Below, in pieces: positions 1 to 12,097 of a DNA stretch of 64,000 nt (positions within the stretch are counted from its first letter, which is position 1; every line of letters begins with the position of its first letter). The notes under the pieces are model-generated. The model saw only the letters and a list, made by a program, of their open reading frames with translations, was not told the origin of the DNA and searched no databases. The stretch lies in the NCBI GenBank assembly GCA_013368375.1, contig JAACJP010000047.1:265497-329496 (forward strand), read 5' to 3'. The translations under genes and the position numbers were made by a program. Source of the DNA: Tricholomella constricta. Its lineage: Eukaryota > Basidiomycota > Agaricomycetes > Agaricales > Lyophyllaceae.

Positions 1-35
1 TGAAACGTTCGTCGCTCTAAATTCTATTATCTCAG

Positions 36-1878
36 AATGTGGCCGATATGCCCACGAAGAAGGAGTGGGTGACATTTGCTGAGTGGGGGAAAAAATGGGG
101 TACGTTCGAAATGGCACCTTAGCAATGGTTGTTCCCTGTTAAATATCTCTTCGAAGGTGGCATATGCTCTGTAAACCTTTTGGGTCGAACCATGATCATC
201 ATAAACTCTTCTGAGGTTATGTCTGAATTAGACAAGAAAGGCGCGATATATTCTGATCGTCCCAGGTTGGAAATGGGTGGAGAGCTCGTGGGGTATTCGG
301 ACACGATAGTACTTCTCCCATACGGGCAACGCTTCCGCGCTTTTCGCAAATACTTTGCCAACCACCTGGGCCCTGTTCCAATGGAAAACCATATACCCAC
401 CATCCAACACGAGACGCATCGTTTTTTGAAACGACAATTGTCGAAGCCTGGAGATCTCATGCAGAATCTTCGCAAGTATGTCACTTTGCGCGTCGGTCTA
501 CTTTCGGACTGATGAATGTTCGAAGACTCGCAGGCGGAATAATTCTTCAGCTGACCTACGGCATCACGGTTGAAGAGGGCGAGGATTTCTTTGTCAATCT
601 CATCGAGGGTGCCAACAGGAATTTCAACGAGGCAACAGTTCCTGGCGCGTTCCCCGTTGATTTCTTCCCATCTCTCCGTCATCTTCCAGAATGGTTACCG
701 GGAATGGGATTCATGGAGACTGCCCGTACTTGGGCGAAAGCAACTGCGGCTATGGTGGAGGTCCCTTTTGCGTTTACCAAACGGCAGATTGTAGGCGAAA
801 ATTCCATCCTATCGTCTCTGATTCCCATTTTACGCGCTCCAGGCATCAGGCACAGCGCCACCTTCATTCGTTGCCAACCTTCTTGAAGATGAACATACTT
901 TGTCTGCGGATGAAATCCGGAACATCAAGTTTGTAGCCAGTTCAATGTATGGTGGCAAGTTGAATTTTGTTCTCGCATACCTTTCTCGTATCTTAAATCA
1001 TTTGCAGCCGGTGCAGACACCACCGTCTCCGCGGAATACGGGTTCTTTTTGGCCATGACTTTGCATCCAGGTATGAACGTTGACTGATCATGATCTTTTC
1101 GATCTCAGGCTTCACTGATGGCGATAATTTAGGCGTTTTGGAAAAAGCTCAACAAGAAATAGATACTGTGATCGGCAACGACAGGCTGCCGACCCTTGCG
1201 GATCGCCCCCAACTTCCATATATCAACGCTCTGGTGACGGAAGTACTTAGATGGAACAGTGTAGCTCCAACCGGTACACTTGGCAAATTCTTTTCGGCAC
1301 AGAAAAACTAATTACCCTCCTCTCTCCAGGTGTGCCTCATGCATCTATGGAGGATGGTATCATCGGCGGCTACCTGATCCCTAAAGGATCTATCATTGTC
1401 GCCAATCTATGGTACGCTCTCCGTTGTTTTTAGTGGTTAACGATCTTTTAAAGGTATATGAAACTTTCCAGGAACATGCTTCACGATCCGGAGACTTATC
1501 CTGATCCCTTTGTGTTCAACCCCGATCGCCACATTGCAAGTAACGGTAAGCCCGCTCAACAAGACCCGCGAACCATGTGCTTCGGCTACGGACGGCGTAT
1601 TTGTGCTGGCATGTCGCTCGCTGAGGCGTCGCTGTTCGCTGCGATCTCGATGTGCCTCGCCGTCTTTGATATCAAGAAGGCCGTGGAGAATGGCATTGAA
1701 GTCACTCCCGTGCATGAAAATACCTCCGGCATAATCAGGTATCTCCATGTCAATGCCTTTTCTAGGTACGCGCCCTGATCGAGTTTTTCCTTCCCAGCTA
1801 CCCCGAAAACTTCAAGTGCACGATAAACCCGCGTTCTGAGAAGGCCGTTGCGCTCATTTCTCAGGAATATCAACTGTG
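36..1878 (+). CDS. Cytochrome P450 monooxygenase, copy A (5' end outside window)
   Basis: This is a microsomal haem-thiolate oxygenase that would work with NADPH-P450 reductase at the ER; the substrate is unknown. Visible motifs in order are the I-helix AGADTTVS (about 1010-1035), the K-helix ExxR (EVLRW, about 1240), FNPDRH (about 1515) and the haem loop [10 protein letters not shown] (about 1580-1610). Exons read as 36-99, 157-475, 526-790, 843-954, 1008-1070, 1133-1273, 1330-1411, 1472-1737 and 1798-1878. The membrane-anchor exon lies upstream of base 1, as shown by alignment with copy B at 6933-8941. Intron positions match copy B, so the two are recent paralogues. The intron at 955-1007 uses a GC donor. 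The reading frame is open throughout. The CYP family number cannot be assigned by eye. Confidence 0.9.
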
Positions 1879-3615
1879 AACCTCGCCGACACTCGTTCGA
1901 TGCTTGCTTTCGAGTTGTGTGGTATCCAGTCGCGCCCGGAATATGTGTAGTTACTCTAATTTGTTCACCATAATCGTTAACACACTTTACGCGAAAACTG
2001 CTGGCCTAACCTTCCTTGTTATGGAAACCATGGTGTTTTCTTCACGCACCTCATTGTAATTTACCCGCGCCTCCCCTTCAGCCTGATATATTTGAGTTTC
2101 CTCCAGACCGGCAAGTCCTACCCGAACCCTCGCCCGTGTGACCCCAGCACGTTGCATTCATGTATGAAAAATTGAACTCCCGCGGCTGCAAGGACAAGGG
2201 AGGATAACGATCAACTAATGAGTTTAAAATTTGGAACGCTCAATCCGGTTTAAGGCGGCAAGGGACCACCGTGACGGTAAAGCCTGCTCAAGTACACCAA
2301 CGCTAATGACCAGCAAGTACATAGTTCGGCCCAACGAACCCGCAAACCGCCTACTTTTCTGCGCCGAGCCAAGGATCGATTAATTATCGATTTGCGTTGT
2401 CGCATTCTTAACCAGTGACGTTGATGATGATGTCACTTTCAAGCTACGTTACGAGCTAAGGGACGGGGCTGGGCCAATTAGGAAGAAATTAAAGTATGAA
2501 CATACGGGTGTGGTCGGGTGGTGGATCTAGTATATTTTGAGTGTAGGTAGTGTCGTCGTGTGTGGAAGCGGTAGGCGTGCGAGAATGTGCAGGGTAATAT
2601 AGTTCATAAAATATTATGCTGTCAGGAAGGGGTGAGGTGGGTGTCCCGCTGTGTGGTGGATGGCGGCATGACGATGTCGAAGTGTCAGTGCGCCCCTTGA
2701 TGGGTCGTGTCCTGTTGTATTGTCAAATCCATTGAAACGATGGTATTTAGTCTCATGAACGGGATGGGTGTTGAAGGCTTTATCCAGAAGGAGTTCTGTT
2801 AGTACAATCATTATCTCAAGCCTGAAGACCTGAAGGTTCAAAGACCTATTCAATAGATAGCCATTGGACGCCACTGAGATGTTCAGGTGCGCGAACGCCA
2901 CAAACCAGCCTATATCCCTCAAATCGACGTTGAACAATAAGCCCTGAGCCAACCCTCTCGTTTTCGTGTGCGTAAAACTGAGCAAAGGATAGCCCTGCAG
3001 GCCTCGAACCCGTCGCCGAACCTTCCAGCGCGTACAGCCGCCGACTGACGCGAGAAAGGCAGCGCATGACGCTCAACAATGATCGGACAGGGAGGTCCTA
3101 ATCCTCAGTTGTATTTGATGCTAATCGACAGTCAGGCAAGAGGACCAGTGGAATGCAGGACACAATAGACTTGAAAAGCGCCAGGAATGCACTATAAAAG
3201 CCGTAAGGGAGTCTTGCGTGTGGCTCACGACAGCGCAGTAGGCAGTTAGTGCTCTGAAAGAAGTGCTATGGCATAAGTCAAAGTTATCTCGTTCCCAGAT
3301 GTTGTCTCTCCCACGTCTCCAGGTAGTTATCGTTGCCGGCGACGCCGACCTTCTCCTAGCATCCAAGTGAGTCGGCCTAGCTTTTCCATGAACCCAGAAA
3401 ATTTCGCTTTGTGTCAGATAAGAGAGGTAATGTCTATCGAGGTTATTGGGATTGAAGGAAATGATGGTGAAAGCTGGAAATGACCCTACGTAATCAAAAT
3501 CAACGCAAATATGATAAGAACTTTGATCAATGCTTCCGCAACTTTGCCTCGTGTAAGAGGTGCGACGAGGAGGCGATTCTCAAAAGATACCAAGAGGCTA
3601 TGACTGAGGTTGCAT
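1879..3615. other. Intergenic region, no supported gene
   Basis: This stretch separates the P450 from the next membrane-protein gene. The open frames here are short, mutually overlapping and carry no recognisable motif. I see no repeat or RNA gene. Confidence 0.5.
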
Positions 3616-4441
3616 ATGCAACTGACAAGCGTCATTGTTAACATGAACTCAAACACAGAAGAATCAAGTGCACCACCTTCACGTAAGGATATATCAAAAG
3701 AAATATTCAACCAAGCTGATATCCTTGAAAGGTATAGAACAGCAGAGTCACCATAGTGTTCTCCTCAAGGGTTTTGAACTGCTTGCACTGGCCGTGAGCA
3801 CCGCCCATTTGTCGATCATGTTGGTGCGACAATCAACCTTTGGTCCCATTCAGGCGACCTTCATGGCAGCCATCCAAGCGCAGGTTATGAGCACCACTAT
3901 TGGCCTTAGCCGCGACCAGGAGACTGCTGCGCTACGTGCTGTCAACGCCTTATTCTTGAGTGGACTCATAATCTGCGTCATGGCGGCGTTTCTCGCTTTC
4001 TTGACCGCGCGCTGGCTCCAACGCTTGACCGACGACGAACGCATGCATCTAGAAGTCGTCTTTAATAACCGAACATGGCGGCAACACCTTAGGCAAACCG
4101 CTGACCATGTCATCGAACAACGTGACGATGGGCCGTCAGAGAAAACACCGGTTACATGTCAACTCGACGAGCAGCCTTCGTTCCTCGTGAGACTCATCCA
4201 CGCATACTTCGCGTACTCGCTCTTTGCACCTATGACGCTCCTCATTATCGGTGTCCTATGTATGACCGTAGGCCTTTTGGTCCTTGCGTGGGCTGAACAT
4301 TCACTGGCAGTCGCCATTACGCTTACCGTCGCCTGTCTTGTGGTGCTGCCATTCCCGGCTGGGGTATTTTTGATTGGTGATAAACGACAGACCCGGATCG
4401 TCATCATTCAAATTTTGAGTAGGAAACAAGGTGACTTTTAG
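3616..4441 (+). CDS. Multi-pass membrane protein, DUF6535-like
   Basis: Function is unknown. A 49-nt intron (3683-3731, GTAAGG donor, CTGAT branch-like site) joins a short N-terminal exon to the main exon and gives about 258 residues; an in-frame ATG at 3643 is an alternative start. Hydrophobic helices are visible near the N-terminus (LLALAVSTAHLSIML), in the middle (ALFLSGLIICVMAAFLAFL) and as a C-terminal pair (MTLLIIGVLCMTVGLLVLA and the following stretch). The middle helix followed by an aromatic-basic TARWLQRL stretch resembles basidiomycete DUF6535 proteins, which usually have a longer N-terminal domain, so this may be a short family member. The family call is by memory of pattern only. 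It lies between two convergent P450 genes. Confidence 0.6.
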
Positions 4442-5035
4442 GAGTCTGATGTGCATGTATGAAGGTCCGTAATATTTCAGATCTATACCGACCTTTCCTG
4501 GCTTTGAATTTCACGCTTGCTTGGTAGAGTTCTTTTCATCTACTTTGGACTCTTTGTGCTTGAGTACGGAGGGATACCCCTTACATACTCTATTTCATCC
4601 TATGAGCTTTCAACGTCTCTGAATCCAGGTTACGAACAGCTTCACCCAGTGCGATTACTCTATTGAATTACCCTTTTGAACCCATCTCTCTGACATAGAT
4701 GGCTTTCGTCGAGATCGCGGCTTCATCAATTCCCAAGGATATCATGTGATGGATCATTTTGGAAGAAATAACTCGCCGCTCAATGTGGAGCGGAATCACT
4801 TGGAACATGGAAGGTGACAAATCCAGCGAAGATCGAATACAGCCTTTGACGCAACCTTCCATACATCACGCATCTAATAATGTCATGCATGCTAACTCAA
4901 GCAGCTTCTGATATTGCAGTGGGCAATATCAATTGACGCTCAACGACACTCTCTCCCACTGACGGATTTTAAAAAACACCTCAACCCAGATCCCTTGCAC
5001 CGTAATTCTTGTTTCTGCATCTTCGAAAGCTTAAA
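4442..5035. other. Intergenic region
   Basis: Spacer between two plus-strand genes. Nothing beyond short random frames is seen. Confidence 0.5.
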
Positions 5036-5992
5036 ATGTCCATCCAAGGCATCGTCTCGATCACTGTTGCCATCCTCGCCCTCGTTGGAACGATCGCCAA
5101 CGCTGCCCTCCTACTATGGGAAAAGAGCCAGGCAGAGAAACGAAATCGCTACTTCGCTTCGGCCGACGCGGTTGCCAAGTATAGAAACTCGCTGCACCTC
5201 GCCGCTGAAGACCTTTCGTCAAAAATTATCAACCTCATCGATAACGATTTCGCATGGTGGGTTTCTGAATCCGCCGGTCGCCTGCGTCAGGAATACGCGA
5301 TTATGCACACGTCGTTCCTGTTCGGGCAGTTCTTTTGTTGGCTGTATATCCTCCGCCGCGAAACACAATTGCTGCATCCCTCCACGCAGTATGACGGGGA
5401 AAGTCGAACTATTAGGACTATCTTAAACAACATCCGCCAGATCCTCCGGACGAGTAAAGATGATTCTCTCTTCCCGATACTCACAGGAGAGCAGGAGGCT
5501 ATCGGCGAGCTGATGACCGTAATGGAAGTAGCATATCCTGAGGAGGAGGGAATGGTTGGAGGAGGAACGGCGATCGTACGCGGTGGAGGCCATTATCGCT
5601 GCATGGGTTACGCCAGTTTCGTGCAACGGTGGAAAAACGATGCCGAATTTCGGGAGTGGTTTCGAAATGTCACAAATGGACTTAAAGAGATGAATAGGAT
5701 CGCTCAAGGCACTCGAAGCGGTCCTCGCCTCCCTCGACGGCAGCATCCTCCCGACGAAAGACTACGACGTTTACAACATCAGCTAGTGGATCTCATCGAG
5801 TGTCTGGATCCTCGAGGACTGCTCAGCAAAGCCGTCCATCGCTGCATGATGCCTGCTCGTGAATGCGTGTGTAAGTCGTGTGTAGGGAGGCAGCTGGATG
5901 GACAAGGGGGTATTTCTCCACGCACTAAGCTCTACAAGACGACCGAGGATGTACGTTCGGGGATAGGTGCGACCGGGCATGAGCCAGTTTGA
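5036..5992 (+). CDS. Conserved hypothetical protein with N-terminal membrane anchor
   Basis: A single exon of 318 codons starts at ATG 5036 (MSIQGIVSITVAILALVGTI). Residues 5-28 form one hydrophobic helix, followed by a basic stretch and a mainly helical soluble domain. The pattern KYR...L..AA.DL.S.I.N.I...F followed by TSFLFGQFFCW...LRRE and, near the end, RLQHQLVDLIECLDP matches a conserved hypothetical family common in Agaricomycetes; its biochemical role is unknown. The ATG at 5036 is preferred because the hydrophobic anchor follows it directly. A frame change around 5700 was considered and rejected because the LVDLIECLDP motif reads in this frame. Confidence 0.7.
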   Translation: MSIQGIVSITVAILALVGTIANAALLLWEKSQAEKRNRYFASADAVAKYRNSLHLAAEDLSSKIINLIDNDFAWWVSESAGRLRQEYAIMHTSFLFGQFFCWLYILRRETQLLHPSTQYDGESRTIRTILNNIRQILRTSKDDSLFPILTGEQEAIGELMTVMEVAYPEEEGMVGGGTAIVRGGGHYRCMGYASFVQRWKNDAEFREWFRNVTNGLKEMNRIAQGTRSGPRLPRRQHPPDERLRRLQHQLVDLIECLDPRGLLSKAVHRCMMPARECVCKSCVGRQLDGQGGISPRTKLYKTTEDVRSGIGATGHEPV

Positions 5993-6932
5993 AGTCTAGT
6001 TTCTCGCTGCCTTCCTAATACCGATCTCGATATTGCTTTTAGTGACTTGACGCTTTTTTAGAGTTTCGTGATATGTTAGCTCATCAAAGGTGTCCATCAG
6101 GTTTTTGAGAAGGGAAATCATATGCCGTTCTGTTACTGGGACCAGCGAGAATATGCAATAGTATGCCAGCACGTATAGGGCTGACCAGGGACTAGATCGA
6201 TCCCTCGATTGATTTTTCCATTGGCGCATGTCGAGGGAATGAAGATCCCATGAAACGCAGTTCCAGGTCCACATGCAGATATTATTTTCGAGGAAAAATG
6301 GACCGAAGACGCTGCCATTCACCAGTATCAACTCCGCGGCCGTCTCGCATGCGGAGCACAATCACAAGTGGGTTGTCGCAGAGAATAGGGTGCACGGATG
6401 TTATCACATGCTTAAGAAAAAGAACAACCTCTGTGAATTTCGCAAATTCTTGGCGAATTCCGGTCGGCGGTGCTCCGGCGTCGACTCTTGAGCCTCGATG
6501 CAGTACCGCCGGCTTGAGGTATCAAACGCTCCATCGATAATCGATGATCAACCAGGGTTTGAGGCACAAGAAGCTACCTACCTAAAGTTTAATCGCGTTG
6601 CTTCTGATAGTCGAGAGAGTCACAGTCGATGACAAAATGAAGATTTTCCGGAGTTGGGATGGGAGAGAAAGATGCTGATCTACTATAAGCCCCAAGTTCA
6701 ACTTAGTGGCGATGACAGGATCGCGCTGATCCTTTCGCGTGACGCGACGCGTCTGTGACACCTGATCGTGAATTATCAACGCGAGATATGAAGACCAAAA
6801 ACTATGGTGCTTGCGATATAACTTAAAAATAACGACTGAGTCCCAGGTAATGATGTGCAAAAGAACGTGAACTCAGAAAAAGTAAGTAATTACTATCGTA
6901 AAGATCGAATGCAGAGGCGCGAGGGTTGGCAC
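5993..6932. other. Intergenic region with possible gene remnant
   Basis: A minus-strand open frame at 5996-6361 (121 codons) has plausible composition but no motif I recognise, and no start or partner exon was found. A near-perfect 15-nt palindrome (CATCGAT, A, ATCGATG) lies at 6532-6546. No gene is supported. Confidence 0.4.
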
Positions 6933-8941
6933 CTAAAATTGTTCCTCATTAATGAGAGAAATCGCCTTCTCCGAGCGAGGTGTGATGGTGCACTTGAAAG
7001 GTTCCGGGAAGCTGGAATATATTATGAGTACAGAGGCCACCAACGACTCAGTCTGGCGCACCTGATGATACCAGACGTGTTCTCATGAGCGGGGGTGATC
7101 TCGACGCCATTTTCGACAACTTTCGCGACGTTCAAAACGGCGAGTGAGCTGACGATGACAGAGAAAAGCGACGTCTCGGCAAGATGCATGCCCGGACAGA
7201 TACGGCGTCCGTATCCGAAGCAGACGTTGCGCGGATTTTGCTGTGCCGGTTTCTCGGGGGTGTCAATGTGTCTCTCGGGATCAAACTTGAAGGGATCGGG
7301 GTATACTTCGGGGTCGTGCAGCATGTTCCTAGATAAATTTGTCAGATTTCGAACCGGGGGCTGGAAAACTGGATTATACCAGAGGTTAGCGATGATTATC
7401 GAATTTTTGGGTATGAGGTATCCGCCGATGATACCATCTTCCATCGCAGTGTGCGGAACACCTGGGGTGAGCGATCCAAGATGAGTCTCTGGAGTATTGT
7501 AGATAACTGGTTAACCACATGCCTGTGGGAGCAACGCTGTTCCAACGAAGTACTTCCGAGACTATGGCGTTGATATAGGGCAGATCAGGGCGATCTGCCA
7601 GAGTAGGGAGCCTGTCATTGCCAATGACGGCATCAATTTCCGCTTGGGCTTTCTTCTGGGCATCTAAGTTGTTGAATATTGAGTGTAAGCAAATGAAATA
7701 CGAAAGCGGGACGACTTGCCTGGGTTAAGGACCATCGCTAGGAAGAAGGCGTATTCTGCCGAAACAGTTGTATCTGCGCCACCTGCACGACGAGTTTCAC
7801 CAGTCCGAGGTTATTGAACGTGTGGAAGCCGCACTCACCGCCATACATGGAGCTCGCCGCAAGCTTAATATCATCTATCTCCTCAGCGGCCAGGTTCTTC
7901 TCATTTTCTAGGTTTTCGGATAAGAAAGAGGGACGGGCAATTCCAGCAGCCTTTATTTTATTTTCGTAAGCATGTAAGCTACAAATAAGACAGAGTTGAA
8001 CTCACCATTTGTTGTTTGGTATAATTGAACGGAATTTCAATCATATTTGACGTTGCCAGGGCCCATTTACGGGCGAGAGCCATGAAGCCCATACCGGGGA
8101 GCCACTCAGGCAAGTTACGCAGAGAGGGGAAGAAGTCGACAACGAAAGCTCCGGGAACCGTGGCTGCACTGAAGTTGTCGTTCGCGTTTTCGATCAGAGT
8201 AACGAACGGATCATCGCCATCCTGAACCTCATAGCCGTAGGTAAGCTGCATAATGATTCCTCCAGCCAACCTGCAGAGTCGAGGTTATAAACATCGAAAC
8301 TAAGGTGAGATAGTCACCTGACTTACTTGCGAAGGTTAATCATCAAATTCTCCGGATTGGCCAGAGTCCGCTTCAGAAACCGGCGAGTCTCGTATTCAAC
8401 CGTAGGGACGTGACGTTCCATAGCTAAGGGCGAGCCAAAGTGACGGGAGAAGTATTTGCGGTATGTCCGAAAGCGTGCACCATAGGAGATGAGCACAAGC
8501 GTCTGCGAATATCCGACAAGTTCGCCACCCATCTCCAACCTTGGCCGATCGGAGTACACCGCACCCTGCTTATCGAGCTCGCTCATAATCTGGGCAGAGT
8601 TGACGATGATCATCGGGCGACCCAACAGCGTGACCGATAGAATGCCACCTGCGAAGCGGTCAGTTGAGAACAAACATCTGAGGCTTCAGCTTACCCCATT
8701 TCCGACCCCATTCAGCAAATGTTATCCATTCCCTGGTGGCCGGCATATCCGCAACATTCTAAGAAAATGTAAAGTGAGAATGCATGCACGTGTGTTCAAT
8801 ATATTTTCCAGTTACCCCAACAATTGGAAGGCCTGCCGGGCCAGGTGGGAGAGGTGCAAGCTGTTTAGGTTTCAGACACCATTGGAGCAAAAGCAAGCCA
8901 CCAGCCGCCGCAACGGCATAGTTAAAAGGTGTCAAGGACAT
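6933..8941 (-). CDS. Cytochrome P450 monooxygenase, copy B (complete)
   Basis: This is the full-length paralogue of copy A in inverted orientation, so the pair converges. The start is ATG 8941, giving [20 protein letters not shown], a membrane anchor, followed by the proline-rich hinge [10 protein letters not shown]. An upstream TTG-initiated extension was rejected. Visible motifs are the I-helix GGGADTTVS (about 7750-7800), FDPERH (about 7280) and the haem loop [10 protein letters not shown] (about 7200). The stop TAG is at 6933-6935 after the C-terminal [16 protein letters not shown]. Introns sit at the same positions as in copy A and all donors seen are GT. The family and substrate are not determined. 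Expected location is the ER membrane. Confidence 0.92.
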
Positions 8942-10030
8942 ACTTCCCGGCAATGTAGGGAAAGTAAGTGCAGAGGATGAATAGTGGGACCGTTTGAAAA
9001 GCGTTCCACGCTAAAGGCTCGGTTACATGTCGCACCCGCTTACATACATTAGAACGTCCCTCTGCATATGGAGAATTGGAGATCGTCAGATCGATTCACA
9101 GGGCCCTGAGAATTGTTGGCCGACGTTCGCAATTCAGGAGAAGGCACCATTTTATGGCCCAGTTTACCCTCCCCAGCTTACACTAGAAGAAAGTGAGGTT
9201 CTTGTGCTCGCGACTTTGAGACGACTGCAGGACTAAAGCGCCGCAGAATACCACACCTCGTTGATTCTTGGGTGTAATGTCTGCAAATAAAATTGGGATC
9301 TAGATCCGGAACCAATTGGGTTGATTCCGTCAAGAACTCGTGATCGTGGCAACCCCCGATCTGAAGGAGCCTAAGCAAGGAAAAAAAAATTGAGGGTTGA
9401 CTGCAACGTTTGCTATGCCGCTTGTCAAGGAAAGGTCGGGTGGCATGACGTTGACTGACCTACCAAATAACGAGGGCTGCCGCATACTCAAGTGAAGTAG
9501 TGTCTGCGAAGTCTCCACGAAAGTGTGGCATTCTGGCTCTTGGCGCTGGGCTTCTCGACGCTCGATCGTCGTAACGATTCGGATGCAACGCAAATTTCGG
9601 CGAAACAATTGAAACGGAAACGTGATGTCACGGCGACGCGCTAATGCGACAACGGCCCGTTCGAAGCGACAAAGAAAACAACAAAGTGCATCCAAAGGTG
9701 AGTGAGACCGAAATAAACTTGTCCTCACGGCCCAGACAGCATCCGCCACCAGGGGAGAGCTCGCCCGATCTATTTTTTTGATGGCAAGCTTTCAGTCCTC
9801 CGCCCTCGCTTATCATTCCGAGCTAACCACAAAAAAAAACATGCTGCTTCGCATAATTTAAATAAAATCCCGATATAGTTTCCAAGATTGAAGATCAATT
9901 CATACATATGCCCAACTCTCCTTCGTTCTTTTGACTTGCAGACCTCCGTCCCAAGTCTCGCGTTTCGCTGTTGTAGAAACCGTCTCTACTTTGCTTGTGA
10001 TCTCTCCAGCTCCTTTCCAAATCGGACAAA
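8942..10030. other. Intergenic region (divergent promoters)
   Basis: This lies between the P450 copy B start and the DUF6534 gene start, so it must hold both promoters. AT-rich stretches occur near 9850-9880. No gene or repeat is recognised. Confidence 0.5.
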
Positions 10031-12097
10031 ATGTCGGCACCGGTGCTCCCAGCGCTTGACGATACGTGCGTGCCTCCAGTGTTGTTCTGCTACATTGCAC
10101 GAACTCATTCTGTCACGATTAGCCTCGGGTCCATGCTCATTGGCGTGGTCGTCAGCGCCATTCTCTTTGGAGTTTTGATCACTCAGGCTTTCTACTACTT
10201 CACGAGTGCGCTTCCCTTCCTGTGTTTGCTCCACATCTGTAGCATTTGCTAACCTGTGTCTAGGATACCCCAAGGATACGTGGTATTTGAAGGCGGTGGT
10301 CCGTCACAACTTATTAAATTACTGCGCTTTTCGGCCTGACTCTCTGTTTAGGTCATATCTACTATCTCCTTCGAAACTCTTAACATGATTTTGATCTCGC
10401 ATTCAAGTGAGTTAATCTCGTGAACTGTTTAGAAGCAGTGATGCTCATTGAATTCGTTTAGTATACTACTACCTGGTCTCGAATTATTTGTACGTTACTC
10501 TTACTCGTCCCAAAAATTTGAGGCTCATCGAGACCAAGCAACCCGCAAGTCCTCGCAACCCTGATATGGTACGTCGGAACGCCGGAGGATATTTATTCTT
10601 ACTTATCTATATACGATCTAGGTCTCTTCTGGTAAGCATGGTCGGATCTTCGCCGGAACACGGATTAACGGCCCTGTAGCTTGAAGCTCTTTTCACGGTA
10701 CGTGACGAATCGTTGCGCCACCACAATATTTTGACTTAACCCTTAGGCCTTGACTGGTGCCTTGGTACAAACGTGTGGCCATCCTTCATATCCTTCCGAA
10801 TTCAAGAACTAACTTAGGTATCAGGTTCTACACAGGACGTGTATGGCGACGTATGGTCACTCCCTGTCACCTGCCACATCACCCCTAACAACTTTTCATA
10901 TCATTCAGTCAGCAACAGTAACATTTTCTTGACCGGATTTATATTCTTGTTCGTCCTGGCCAACGTTGGTGAGTTTATGTCGCGTAAATGTATTGATTGT
11001 TGCTGACCAGGGAAAAACTACTCTTCTTGTAGCACTTCATATAGGTGCGAACTTGATTACCTACGATCTGCAGGTTCGCTGATATTTGGTTCCTTAGCAT
11101 GGGTCATTCTCTCGTGAGATAACTGGGTCACGCGGTCGATTCCTCCCCACCATCTGACATTGGAAATATCTTTAGGCTGGAGTTCGGAACTTTCGAAAAG
11201 CTCTTGAAAATTTCGGTGCGATTCCCTGAAATTCCATTCAACGACGTTTTGCTCATCTATCGCTGCGCATCAGGCCCTCACCATCACTATCAACGCGGTC
11301 TCGACCTTTGTCGATATTTTCATCGCTTCCACCCTCTGTCTCTTGCTTAACAATGCACGTACTGGATTCAAGAGGTAAGTCCTTTCATAGCGTAGTTGTG
11401 TTCAATCAATACGATGTTTTCTAGGTCGGACTCCATCATCAATCGACTAGTCAGTCTATTCCTGCCGAAACTTCGATGGATGCTTAACTGATATTGCTCA
11501 GATGTTGTTTGTCGTGAACACTGGAGTGTAAGTAATTTTTTGCGCCTTTTTGGATGTATCAAACTAACAATATACATTCATAGACTGACAAGGTGAAATT
11601 CATCGTGCGATTGACTTCGGAACAACGACTTACAGCGCCGTACAGTTGCTGTGCTTTGTCGTCATTGATTGCGGTGAGTCGAGACAAGTGAAGTGCTCTT
11701 CGCGTCCCACTAATGGCATGTCTGTAGCTCGTAGCATCACCGAACACACTAATCTACGCCGCATTCTACTTCTGCATTGGACGCCGTAAGTCCCATGGCC
11801 CGCTCCTCCCACACCTCGCATTACTCAAGCCGAGCCCAATTCCCAGTGTATACAAACTCACTTCTCGCAACGCTGAACGCACGCAATTCAACGGCCGGCA
11901 CCATCGACAATACCAGCCACATGCTAGTTTCGCTGCCACCGAGCATCATCACGCCCTCAGGCTCGACAGGTGGTATCGAGACCGGTCACCGTGTAACACA
12001 ATCAAAAGTCCCCGCACCCAATATCTCCATTCGCATCGATACTACCAAGGAATCGATACACGAAGCACGCGGTATGGCGAGTCAAATCTCTCCTTAA
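10031..12097 (+). CDS. DUF6534-type seven-helix membrane protein, 20 exons
   Basis: This is an integral membrane protein of unknown function, a family expanded in Agaricomycetes. Splicing by frame gives 20 coding exons and 327 residues: MSAPVLPALDDT, then LIGVVVSAILFGVL, RYPKDTWYLKAVV, HSIYYYLVSNY, LIWSLLLEALFTALTGALVQ, TGRVWRLSNSNIFLTG, then FGTFEKLLKIS, ALTITINAVSTFVDI, LLLNNARTGFKRSDSIINRL, NTGVLTSCCALSSLIALVA, LIYAAFYFCIGRLYTNSL and a Ser/Thr-rich tail. The hydrophobic blocks fit seven helices. Two exons are very small: 10622-10631 (10 nt) and 11584-11592 (9 nt). Both are needed to keep conserved family residues. The start is the first ATG with family-like residues. Confidence 0.88.

Noticed and set aside
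3486..3710. Minus-strand hydrophobic frame overlapping the DUF6535-like gene start
   Set aside because: It conflicts with the plus-strand spliced model, which has consensus donor, branch and acceptor.
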